A stretch of 16,348 bases of DNA, from NCBI GenBank assembly GCA_038227745.1, contig JBBRPS010000130.1, forward strand, positions 1-16,348, given 5' to 3'. This stretch comes from DASPXY01 sp038227745. GTDB lineage: Bacteria > Planctomycetota > Planctomycetia > Gemmatales > Gemmataceae. The notes below the pieces were generated by a model. It saw nothing but the letters and a program-made list of their open reading frames with translations. It was not told the origin of the DNA and searched no databases. The position numbers and the translations under genes are program-made. Shown piece by piece: positions 6,209 to 13,440 of the stretch (positions are counted from its first letter, which is position 1; the number at the start of each line of letters is the position of its first letter).

Positions 6209-6502
6209 TCAGAAGGGCTTCGGCTCGTCGCCGTCAAACCACTCCTGGGGCGGCCGGAGGGCCTGCCGCGCCCGCTCCCAATCGATCTGCGCGGCCAGCC
6301 TCTCGACTTCCGGCCGCGCGAGGATTTCCCGCACCAGGTCCAGGTATTCCAGGGGGATCACGGCCGCCAGATCCTCGCCGTTGCGGCGCACGATCACCGG
6401 CCGGCGCTCGGCAGCGACCTGCGTAAGCACCTCCGCATACTCCTGGGCCGCCCGCGGTTCGTCCACGCGGCCCGGTTCAGCAACCAAGGATGGCACGGTC
6501 AC
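6209..6502 (-). CDS. Phd/YefM-family antitoxin
   Basis: This 97-residue protein has an EYAEVLTQVAAERRPVIVRR segment followed by NGEDLAAVIPLEYLDLVRE, the typical Phd/YefM DNA-binding N-terminal fold. The acidic, helical C-terminus ends WFDGDEPKPF and would bind the toxin. The start is a GTG at 6502, supported by GGGAGGA seven bases upstream. The next gene, 18 bases on, should encode its toxin but is a stub. The antitoxin may remain as an orphan regulator or protect against a related toxin elsewhere. Confidence 0.85.
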   Translation of the reverse strand: MTVPSLVAEPGRVDEPRAAQEYAEVLTQVAAERRPVIVRRNGEDLAAVIPLEYLDLVREILARPEVERLAAQIDWERARQALRPPQEWFDGDEPKPF

Positions 6503-6561
6503 GATTCAGTCCTCCCGATGGCCTGCCCTTCCCGTCATAGGGACGGTGGCAGGGCCCTGGC

Positions 6562-6580
6562 CGTGGTTGATTCTACCACG
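6562..6580 (-). promoter_or_regulatory. Inverted repeat over a possible -10 box (candidate antitoxin operator)
   Basis: CGTGGT (6562-6567) and ACCACG (6575-6580) are perfect 6-base arms around a 7-base centre. On the minus strand this contains TGGTAGAAT, an extended -10-like box, about 70 bases before the GTG at 6502. The -35 is poor. Phd/YefM antitoxins bind palindromes over their own promoters, so this is a plausible autoregulatory operator. Confidence 0.4.
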
Positions 6581-6696
6581 TTCAGCCCCAGTTCGGCATG
6601 GTTGACGCCCGGCAGCTTGGGCACGGCTACACCTCGACCTCGGCCTATTTGGCCGCCGCCGACTGGGCCAGTGCCTTGATCACCTCCAAGGGTCCC

Positions 6697-8187
6697 TCAC
6701 TGCGCCGGGATGTAGTTCAGCGTATAATACGCCTCCTTGTGCAGCAGCGGCAGCCCTTCCGCCGAGCGCACGCCCGTCGCCTGCAGATCGTGAATGTGCC
6801 CCTCCTGCAAGCCGCGCACGTACAGCCGCACACTCTTCCCGTCCGCCCCCACCGTCACGCGCTCGATCGTTGGCGTCGTCTGGTCCACCTCCGGGCTGCC
6901 GTACGAGGCCTGGTAGATGTAGGTGAACGTCTTCATCTGGTACGACTTCACGTCCGCGGCCGTCTTGCGGTCCAGCGGCTGCGTGAACGTCAGCTCGAAG
7001 CCGTCCGGCTTCGCCCGCATCTCGTGGATCTCAAACGGCACCTTGCCCGTCCACGCCAGCCGCTCCACCGCGAACGGCTTCGGCCCGCGCGACCCCCAGC
7101 CACGGTTCGTGCCGCCCACGTACAGCGAGCCGTCCGGCCCGAAACGCACCGGCACGTTCCCCGAGCCGAACCCCGCACGGAACGGGAAGCACGCCCCCTG
7201 GTAGCGGCCATTCACCTTCTCCAGGAACACGCGCATCACCGTGCTGTGCGTCTGGTCGCCGACGAACAGCTGCTTCTCGAACGGCCCGAACTTGCCACCC
7301 GACAGGTCGCAATCGATGCCGCTCGCCGACTGACCCATCTTGCCGTACGGGAACAGGATCGCGGTCGGCACCAGCTGCGGGATCTTCTTCGCCTCCGTCA
7401 TGATGCGGCTGCCACTCTTCGGCACCTGCGGCGCCGGGCCAAGATCCTTGTTCAGCTTCCGCGCCTCGGGATACCAGCGGAAACCGCCGGGGTGGCCGAC
7501 GAAGCCGCCGGGCACCAGGTGCTTCAGGCCGCAGGCGCCGTTCCACGGCCCCTGGTTGTCCGTGTAAAAGACGTCGCCCGCCGCGTTGAAGCCGACGCCT
7601 CCGGGCGAGCGCACCCCGCTCGTCGTCGGGATGAACTTGCCCTGCGGCGTCACCTTGCCCGCCCAACCACGGAACTTGCTGTTGCTGTCGAACGAGCCCG
7701 TCAGACAGAGCGTGATCCAGATGTTGCCGTCCCTGTCGAAGCGCGAGCCAAAGGCGTACTCGTGGTAATCGCCGTTGATCTCCCAGGCGTCGCTGACCGT
7801 CTCGAAGACGTCCGCCCTGCCGTCGCCGTCCGTATCCTTGATGCGCGACACCTCGCAGCGCTGCGTCACGTACAGCCAGCCGTCCTTCGACGCCAGGCCG
7901 AGCACCTCGTGCAGGCCGTGCGCGAAGCGCGTGAACTTCGCCTGCGCCGGGTCGGGCGCCGCCGCGTTCTCGACCAGCCAGATCTCGCCGCGGCGCGTGC
8001 CGATCGCCAGCTTGCCGTCCGGCAGCACTTCCAGGGCGCCCGCTTCCATCACGACGCCCTTCGGGGTCTGGAAGCGGAGGATCCGGTAGTAATCGTCCTC
8101 CGTCGGCGGCTTCGCCTTGGCCTGCGCCAGGGCGGGTGAGCAGGCGAGGAGAAGGGCGATGGAACCGATCAGGAATCTGTTATACAT
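6697..8187 (-). CDS. Secreted beta-propeller dehydrogenase-like protein
   Basis: The 496-residue product has a signal peptide (about 1-23, IGSIALLLACSPALAQA). The body (about 40-380) consists of repeating propeller strands such as GALEVLPDGKLAIGTRRGEIW, GSRFDRDGNIWI, GVGFNAAGDVFYTDNQG and VRFGPDGSLYVGG, typical of PQQ/sugar-dehydrogenase-like propellers common in planctomycetes. DTDGDGRADVFE (119-130) is a calcium-binding-type loop. From about 385 an Ig-like domain follows (GFELTFTQPLD ... VRLYVRGLQEGHIHDLQA). The likely role is oxidation of a sugar or similar compound outside the cytoplasm, passing electrons to the haem protein encoded upstream; the substrate is unknown. I chose the ATG at 8187 because it begins the signal peptide, although its ribosome-binding site is weak. 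Two palindromes lie just upstream. Confidence 0.83.
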   Translation of the reverse strand: MYNRFLIGSIALLLACSPALAQAKAKPPTEDDYYRILRFQTPKGVVMEAGALEVLPDGKLAIGTRRGEIWLVENAAAPDPAQAKFTRFAHGLHEVLGLASKDGWLYVTQRCEVSRIKDTDGDGRADVFETVSDAWEINGDYHEYAFGSRFDRDGNIWITLCLTGSFDSNSKFRGWAGKVTPQGKFIPTTSGVRSPGGVGFNAAGDVFYTDNQGPWNGACGLKHLVPGGFVGHPGGFRWYPEARKLNKDLGPAPQVPKSGSRIMTEAKKIPQLVPTAILFPYGKMGQSASGIDCDLSGGKFGPFEKQLFVGDQTHSTVMRVFLEKVNGRYQGACFPFRAGFGSGNVPVRFGPDGSLYVGGTNRGWGSRGPKPFAVERLAWTGKVPFEIHEMRAKPDGFELTFTQPLDRKTAADVKSYQMKTFTYIYQASYGSPEVDQTTPTIERVTVGADGKSVRLYVRGLQEGHIHDLQATGVRSAEGLPLLHKEAYYTLNYIPAQ

Positions 8188-8205
8188 GGATGGGTTCTCG
8201 GGAAA

Positions 8206-8230
8206 GCCCACGGGTCGCACCCCGTGGGGC
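8206..8230. repeat. CCCACGGG-family palindrome, copy 1 of a tandem pair
   Basis: GCCCACGGG (8206-8214) faces CCCGTGGGGC (8221-8230), with one extra G in the right arm. It lies between the cytochrome gene and the propeller gene. GGAAAGCCCACGGGT starts at 8201 and again at 8251, so the unit recurs after 50 bases. Confidence 0.7.
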
Positions 8231-8252
8231 GGTTAGGGAGTGATTCAGGGGG

Positions 8253-8282
8253 AAAGCCCACGGGTTGCCACCCGTGGGCTTT
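8253..8282. repeat. CCCACGGG-family palindrome, copy 2 of a tandem pair
   Basis: AAAGCCCACGGGT (8253-8265) and ACCCGTGGGCTTT (8270-8282) form perfect 13-base arms around the loop TGCC. It starts 9 bases past the stop of the five-haem cytochrome gene and could end or thin out its transcription before the propeller gene. Confidence 0.75.
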
Positions 8283-8291
8283 GAATGACGA

Positions 8292-11102
8292 TTACCATAC
8301 GAGCTCCTGCACGATCCGCGCGCGCTTGCCGTCGAAGCGCACGGGCACGAGCAGCTCCTGCTTGCCGTTGCTCAGGCGGACCTGCGGCGGCGCCCCGGAC
8401 TCGATCCGCAGGCGCCACTCGCCGTCAATGCGATACCAGCCGTTGCCGACCGCCTCGATCCGGTCCGCCACCACCGCCCGGAACCACAGGTCCGCCACCG
8501 GCCGCTCCGCCGTCAGCGTCAGCGTCCGCTGGAACGACGGCGCCGCCTTGCCCGCCACCGCCTTCGGGAAGTCCTCCACTTTCACGCCGTGGTACGTGTA
8601 CAGGAACGTCGGCCGCTCGTCGGGCGTCAGGCGGTAGCCGCCGAACTTGTAGCCGACCTCCTTCGCCGACTTCGCCGGCCACTTCTCGTCCGGCTTCGCC
8701 AGCACCGCGAACGCCGGCCCCTTCGGCAGGTGGACGATGTTGTCTCCCAGCGGCTGCTCGAAACCGGCGCCGCGGTCCATCCAGTGCCGTGCCGCGTCCA
8801 TGAACGCGCCCTGCCACACCATCGCCAGCCGCCCCTCGTTCGCGTCGAACGCCAGGTGCGCCTTCTCCGGGTAGCCGACCGCGATGGCCCGCGTCCCCGC
8901 CCCCTCGATGAAATTGCGATAAATGATCGCCTCCTTGTCCGGGACGAGCGCGATCGAGTGCTTTTTCATGCCCGGCGGCAGCAGCGCCCTGCCGCCGTCC
9001 GCCAGGTACAGCCACACCGCCTCGACCTGCTTGAGCGTGTCGCCGTCGAGGACGTCCTTGAGGAAGGTCACGCCGCCCGGCCACGACGTCGGCATGCGCG
9101 TGCCGGGGCGAAACTTCTGCGGGTCGATCAGGTAACGGTGGAACCAGTCGCGCCGCACCCGCTGCGTCATCAGTGTCATGTCGATGCCCTGCACGCCCTC
9201 CGCCTTGTGGCCGGCGAACGTGTGGCACTTGATGCAGCCGAGCGCGTTGCCGACCATGTGCCGTCCGGCCGCCTTGACGCGCGGCAGCGTCTGGGTGAAG
9301 ACCGGCTTCGCCACCGGCGCCAGCGTGTCCACCGCCTCGAACGCCTGCGCCAGGTGGCCGACGTTCTGGTCGCCGAACGCCGGCATGCGCGTGTGCATGT
9401 ACGGCCGGTCCTTCGAGCCGCCGCCGAGCACCTTCCGCAGGTATGCCGGGTTCATCTTGGCGCCGACGCCGTCCAGCGGCGGCGGCAGCCGGCCCTCGTC
9501 GCCCATCTCCCGCTCCGCCGTCGTGAAGAGCGGGTTCAGCGCCTCCTCGGCGCCGCCGACCTTGTCGCGCTGATGGCAGGCGTAGCAGTTGAACGCCGTC
9601 ATCGTCCGGGCGATCGCCGCGCGGGCGGCGGGCGGGGCCGGCGCACCCGCCTTCACCCTCAGGGCCGCGATCAGGGCGGCGCGCTGGACGCCGGTCAGCG
9701 CGTAGTGCGGCACGCCCTTGCCCGGCGCCGCCGCCAGGCAGCCGGCGTCCGGCCCGAGCTTCGCCAGCGCCTGTGGAACCCGCCTGGGCTGGAGGCGCTG
9801 GCCGCCGACATTCAGTTGATGGCAGCTCGCGCAGCCCGCCGAGGCGAACACCTCACGGCCATTCACCACCAGCGCCGGTTCGAGGGGGAAGTCGTCCTCG
9901 TCGGCCTTGGCGATGGCGGCCGGCTCCTGCGGATTGCCCTGGGCCGTGAGCCACAGCAGCCGGCCGACGTTCTGCCGACCCAGGCCGGGCCCCTCGACCT
10001 CGACGTTCAGCTCGACGCCGCCGCCCGCGTTGAAGACGCCGGCAACGAAGTGGTGAACGCCCTTCGTCAGCTTGACGCTGCCGCCGACGGTGCTCGGCGG
10101 GTGGATGCCATCGTTGGCCACCGCGAGCTTGCCGTCGAGGAACAGCTTGCTGCCGTCGTCGCTGGTGAGGTGGAAGCGGTAATCGCCATCGCGGTCGATG
10201 CGCAGGTAGCCCTCGAACTTCATCGCGAAGTTGTTGGGCCGGCGCGCCAGGGTCAGGTCGAAGCCGCTCGCCTTGCCCGTCGCCCGCGGCTGCAGCTTCG
10301 CGAAGTCGGGCAGGCGGTCCCAGTCGCCCTCGTAGTAGGTGTAGGTGACGTTCGGCGGGGCCGTCTTGAAGGGAATGCCCTGGAGGAGGTAGTTGGCGAC
10401 CGCGCGCGCCTCCTTGCCCGTGAGCAGCCCCGGCATGCGCCCGGACGGCCGCGTGTGCTGGGGGTTCTCCAGGAACGCGATCAGGCTGTGGAGGGAATAC
10501 TTCGCCTTGAGGTCGGGCAGCGCCACCGAGGTCGGGAAGAGTTTCCCGGGCTTGCCGTCGGCGTCACGGGTGCCGTGGCAGGCGACGCAGCCGACCTTCT
10601 GATACAGGTCGCGGCCCGCGGCGATCGTCTTCGGCTCGGGGCGCTCCTGGGCGAGGGCGCCGGTGGAGGCGAGGAAATGGACCAGCGCCTCGACCTGCAG
10701 CAGCTTCTCCTCGTGGGGCAGGCCGGCGAACACGTCCGGCATGACCGTGCCCGGCTTGACGGCGTGCGGGTCGCCGAGGAATTTTCGCAGGAAGCCACGC
10801 TGGACGCGGCTCGCGACGCCGTCGAGGATCGGTGCCTGCCGCTGGAGCACGAGGCCAGACGAGACGGCGTCCGCCTTGTGGCAGCTCACGCAGTTCAGCT
10901 CGCCGAGGAGGAGCTGTCCGCCCTTCGCCGCGTCCGCGCCGGGCGCCGTGAAAAAGCGCTCGAAGCCGGGGACGATCGGGTGAGGCGGGGCGTTCTGGGC
11001 GGCACTACGACTGACGCCGGCCGGCAGCAACAGGGCGGCGATGGCGGCGAGGGCGCCGAGCCGCGCGCGCGGCGAGGGGAACTTCCACAGGGAACCAGGC
11101 AT
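8292..11102 (-). CDS. Secreted five-haem c-type cytochrome with PA14 domain
   Basis: The 936-residue product has an N-terminal signal peptide (hydrophobic 15-29, cleavage near SRSAAQ). Five CXXCH haem-attachment motifs are visible: CVSCH (71-75), CVACH (172-176), CASCH (424-428), CYACH (506-510) and CIKCH (623-627). Likely distal methionines are M121, M223, M573 and M670, each in an MP pair. The third haem domain (about 410-490) lacks an obvious MP, so its ligation may differ. Between haems two and three is a PA14 domain (about 255-385), with TYTYYEGDWDRLPDF, GYLRIDRDGDYRFHLTSDDG and SKLFLDGKLAV; such domains often bind carbohydrate. The C-terminal 200 residues form a haem-free beta-rich domain. 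It is probably the electron acceptor of the propeller protein encoded next. The ATG at 11102 has GGAG upstream. Confidence 0.87.
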   Translation of the reverse strand: MPGSLWKFPSPRARLGALAAIAALLLPAGVSRSAAQNAPPHPIVPGFERFFTAPGADAAKGGQLLLGELNCVSCHKADAVSSGLVLQRQAPILDGVASRVQRGFLRKFLGDPHAVKPGTVMPDVFAGLPHEEKLLQVEALVHFLASTGALAQERPEPKTIAAGRDLYQKVGCVACHGTRDADGKPGKLFPTSVALPDLKAKYSLHSLIAFLENPQHTRPSGRMPGLLTGKEARAVANYLLQGIPFKTAPPNVTYTYYEGDWDRLPDFAKLQPRATGKASGFDLTLARRPNNFAMKFEGYLRIDRDGDYRFHLTSDDGSKLFLDGKLAVANDGIHPPSTVGGSVKLTKGVHHFVAGVFNAGGGVELNVEVEGPGLGRQNVGRLLWLTAQGNPQEPAAIAKADEDDFPLEPALVVNGREVFASAGCASCHQLNVGGQRLQPRRVPQALAKLGPDAGCLAAAPGKGVPHYALTGVQRAALIAALRVKAGAPAPPAARAAIARTMTAFNCYACHQRDKVGGAEEALNPLFTTAEREMGDEGRLPPPLDGVGAKMNPAYLRKVLGGGSKDRPYMHTRMPAFGDQNVGHLAQAFEAVDTLAPVAKPVFTQTLPRVKAAGRHMVGNALGCIKCHTFAGHKAEGVQGIDMTLMTQRVRRDWFHRYLIDPQKFRPGTRMPTSWPGGVTFLKDVLDGDTLKQVEAVWLYLADGGRALLPPGMKKHSIALVPDKEAIIYRNFIEGAGTRAIAVGYPEKAHLAFDANEGRLAMVWQGAFMDAARHWMDRGAGFEQPLGDNIVHLPKGPAFAVLAKPDEKWPAKSAKEVGYKFGGYRLTPDERPTFLYTYHGVKVEDFPKAVAGKAAPSFQRTLTLTAERPVADLWFRAVVADRIEAVGNGWYRIDGEWRLRIESGAPPQVRLSNGKQELLVPVRFDGKRARIVQELVW

Positions 11103-11300
11103 GAGACGGTTCTCCGCACAGACAAGGTGGGTCGCGAGGGTGGGGTCAACGTGACCGAGGGCGGGCTCAATGGAATGGAGTGTATCAGGCGGGAGAGCGT
11201 TTTTCTACTACGCACAAGGCCCCGCAGGCCGAGGCACGACTGCCTGAACTGCGTGACCTTGCGGGGGATCGGCTCGAAGCGTTCGACCGGGCGTGCCGCC

Positions 11301-12212
11301 TTAATCCATGGGAGCAACCTTCGGGGCGGCGCCGCCCTGCGCCGGCCGCGTGAAGTCGAGGCTGAACCAGTCGTTGGCGCGGACGCGGATGTCGCGCGTG
11401 TCGTTGACCGGCCTGCCGTCCGGCCCGTTGTACCGCACCGCGATCTGGTAAGTGTAGACCTTTCCGGGCGTCAGCGCCGGCGAGGTGAATTCACGCACCT
11501 TCCCTGTCTGCGTCGTCTTCGTACCGTCGAAGTAGACTTCCGCACCTTCCGGCACGGTCAACTGCAGGTGGGAGGAGTTGTCGGCCGGCGGTTGGTTCTG
11601 GGCGGAGCCGTCCGGGGCGCCCGGCGCCGCCGGCGCCGTCTGGCCGGCGAAGCCCGGCGCGGAGTACACCACGGCAGGCCCCGAGGCGTACGCGGCCCCG
11701 CCATAGTAGGGCGAGTAGCCGCTGTAGCCGCTGTAGCCGCTGTAGCCGCTGTAGCCGCTGTAGCCGCTGTAGCCGCCGTAGCCGCCGTAGCCGCCGTAGC
11801 CGCCGTAGCCGCCGTAGCCGTAACCCAATCCGAGGCCGAAGCCGGAACCGTAGTACGGCCGGTAGAAACCGGAATTGTAGTACGGCCGAGAATAGCCGCC
11901 GTAGGCGTAGGCCGGCCGGTAAGCGTACCCGCGATTGCCCCCGTAATTACCGCCGTAATAGCCGCCGCCGTGGTAAGCGCCGCCGTGGTAAGCGCCGCCG
12001 TGGTAAGCGCCGCCGCCGTGGTAAGCGCCGCCGCCGTGGCTGCCGCCGCTGTGGCCGCCGCCGCTGTGGCCGCCGCCGCTGTGGCCGCCGCCGCTGTGGC
12101 CGCCACCGCCGTGGCCGCCGCCGCGCTGAGCCCGGGCCTCACTGCCCCCGAGGAACAAGGCCGCCGTGGCCACGGCGGCCGCCCCCAACCATGATGCAAA
12201 TCGTTTTGACAT
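11301..12212 (-). CDS. Secreted Gly/His/Tyr-rich protein with C-terminal TIGR03000-like domain
   Basis: The 303-residue product has a signal peptide (1-28, ending SEARA). The mature protein begins with a Gly/His-rich stretch of GGGHS and GGAYH units (about 31-85), then a Tyr-rich stretch, then SGY and GGY repeats (about 130-170). A short Ala/Pro linker leads to a folded domain at about 216-287: LQLTVPEGAEVYFDGTKT, REFTSPALTPGKVYTYQIAV. This matches the planctomycete-specific TIGR03000 pattern. The role is unknown; the composition suggests a cell-surface or matrix protein, and the ten or so histidines in the repeats could bind metal. I chose the ATG at 12212 because it begins the signal peptide and follows GGAG; the frame runs on to 12278 without support. 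It is transcribed alone as far as visible. Confidence 0.85.
   Translation of the reverse strand: MSKRFASWLGAAAVATAALFLGGSEARAQRGGGHGGGGHSGGGHSGGGHSGGGHSGGSHGGGAYHGGGAYHGGAYHGGAYHGGGYYGGNYGGNRGYAYRPAYAYGGYSRPYYNSGFYRPYYGSGFGLGLGYGYGGYGGYGGYGGYGGYSGYSGYSGYSGYSGYSGYSPYYGGAAYASGPAVVYSAPGFAGQTAPAAPGAPDGSAQNQPPADNSSHLQLTVPEGAEVYFDGTKTTQTGKVREFTSPALTPGKVYTYQIAVRYNGPDGRPVNDTRDIRVRANDWFSLDFTRPAQGGAAPKVAPMD
11711..11823. repeat. 9-base tandem repeat inside the Gly/Tyr-rich gene
   Basis: On the plus strand the unit CTGTAGCCG repeats about six times, followed by about five copies of CCGTAGCCG. They encode SGY and GGY on the minus strand. The near-identical codon use shows recent slippage or expansion, so copy number may vary between strains. 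Confidence 0.85.
11951..12126. repeat. 15-base tandem repeats inside the Gly/His-rich part
   Basis: Two related unit types follow one another: GCCGCCGTGGTAAGC (encoding AYHGG-type units, about 11963-12037) and CCGCCGCCGCTGTGG (encoding GGGHS-type units, about 12045-12110). Units are almost identical at DNA level, with some 3-base length differences. Confidence 0.8.
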
Positions 12213-12744
12213 GAGAGTTCTCCGTTGAGGCGCTGGGTCGATGAGATCCGATGAACCTGCTCGGCCCGACAGGTCCATAGTGCGACCGCCCGGAACGTGT
12301 GCTCGTCACGGCAACGGCTGCGCCGCTGCATCTCTACTATGTTAATGATATGCAGAAGTGGCCGCCGTTTGCGCCGCCCGACCGGGAAAAGAAGGGAAAA
12401 AATGCAGTCGGCGTGCTCTTTTCCGGCCCGCGCCCTCTCCCGGCGAAGCATTCTTCACACTACTATGCCACTCCGCGCGAGCCTTTGACAGATCACCGCG
12501 CGGCCGCCCGCCGCCTTTTTCACGGCGATGGGAATGAGACCTGGAGCAACCCCTACAACGCGGTCCGCGTCTGCCGTCCCTGCGAGCGTGGCGGGAAAAT
12601 TTCCCCAGTTCGCCGCGCTTCGTGCGGGGCGACGGCGGAGTCCGGCACGTGAGTTGCACCTTACGTTCCTCACGGTGCTCGCCTGTGGCGGTGTCCTGCC
12701 GGCGGGTGAGCTTCACACAAATCAGGCTCCAAGGGAGGTGTAAC
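12213..12744. other. Long intergenic region between divergent genes
   Basis: These 532 bases separate the Gly/His-rich gene (minus) from the DUF883-like gene (plus) and must hold both promoters. I see no convincing coding frame. Visible items are a perfect inverted repeat GGGAAA-A-TTTCCC at 12593-12605, an isolated TTGACA at 12485-12490 without a matching -10, and an AT-rich patch TATGTTAATGATATG at about 12338-12352. No promoter can be named with confidence. Confidence 0.5.
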
Positions 12745-13128
12745 ATGCCGGACTCCGGTAACCGCGGTTTCGCAACGACGGGGCAGCAAACCGGGCAGCG
12801 TCCCGGGGGGCCTTCTCCCAGCACGTCCCATCGCGGCACGCAGAAGGACGAGTCTGCCGGCGGCCTGATGGGCAGCGTCGGGAACGTCATCGAAGGGGCG
12901 GAGAACCTGGCGTCGAACGTGGCTTCCTCGGTGGCCTCGGCCGCCGGGCAGGCCTGGGACACCACGCGCCACGGCGCCCAGCAGGCGGCCTCGGCCGTCG
13001 CAGGCGCCGCCGAGACGGCCTGGGACAGCACCCGGGGCTTCATGCGCCGCTACCCCTTCGGGACGCTCGCCCTCGGCTTCGGCCTTGGCTTCCTGGTCTG
13101 CATGGCGCTGCGGAGCGACCGCTCGTAG
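12745..13128 (+). CDS. DUF883/ElaB-YqjD-like membrane-anchored helical protein
   Basis: The 127-residue product has a disordered N-terminus (1-38). An alanine-rich amphipathic helix region follows (about 40-98) with a repeated pattern GQAWDTTRHGAQQAA and ETAWDSTRGF. A C-terminal glycine-rich membrane segment follows (about 104-122, FGTLALGFGLGFLVCMAL), then a short RSDRS tail. This layout resembles the ElaB/YqjD/DUF883 family of inner-membrane proteins, some of which bind ribosomes in stationary phase; the match is by architecture only. An LEA-like stress protein is the alternative. The start at 12745 follows a near-perfect AAGGGAGGTG site, which suggests strong translation. Confidence 0.78.
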   Translation: MPDSGNRGFATTGQQTGQRPGGPSPSTSHRGTQKDESAGGLMGSVGNVIEGAENLASNVASSVASAAGQAWDTTRHGAQQAASAVAGAAETAWDSTRGFMRRYPFGTLALGFGLGFLVCMALRSDRS

Positions 13129-13193
13129 CGCTCCTGCTCGCTGCGCAGGACATGCCGTCGGCGTGCATCCCGATGAGCACGCTGCTTCTCACT

Positions 13194-13246
13194 CACGGGC
13201 CGAGAACCGCCGGGCGGAAATGCCGCCCGGCGGTTTTCGGCCCGTG
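13194..13246 (+). terminator. 24-bp-arm palindrome, likely terminator
   Basis: Arms 13194-13217 and 13223-13246 pair at 23 of 24 positions (the exception can form a wobble pair in RNA) around the loop AAATG. It lies 65 bases past the stop of the DUF883-like gene. No T tract follows, so it may be an RNA processing or rho-assisted end, or another palindromic element. The rest of 13129-13440 shows nothing clear. Confidence 0.6.
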
Positions 13247-13440
13247 TCGTTGAACGCTCACTCACACTTCCCTGCCTCGGCACTCCCTCCCGCCCCGCCT
13301 GGATTGCGGCCTCGACCGCCGGCAAACCGTCCCACGGGGAAGACGCGCCGCCGCAAACCGATAAACTGAACGGCGCCCGCGGCAGAATGCACCACCCCGC
13401 CGACACGGCACGCCCGGGCATCACCCCGAGGGACACCCCG

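Noticed and set aside
6596..6623. Minus-strand VPKLPGVNH, resembling the start of HicA toxins (MPKLPGVNH...)
   Set aside because: Only about nine residues match and the following text does not fit HicA. It could be another toxin-antitoxin remnant but is too short to claim.
6598..8139. 513-codon plus-strand frame
   Set aside because: It is the antisense of the beta-propeller gene and has no recognisable domain.
11711..12126. Regular short repeats as a possible CRISPR array
   Set aside because: Units are 9 or 15 bases with no spacers, stay in frame and encode a Gly-rich protein.
8589..12194. Very long open frame (1201 codons) on the plus strand
   Set aside because: It lies opposite the cytochrome and Gly/His-rich genes, spans their intergenic gap, and reads as arginine-rich and repeated AAV sequence. 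It is an effect of high GC content and of the repeats on the other strand.
12485..12490. TTGACA as a -35 box
   Set aside because: No -10-like hexamer at 16-18 bases downstream, where the sequence is pure GC-rich.
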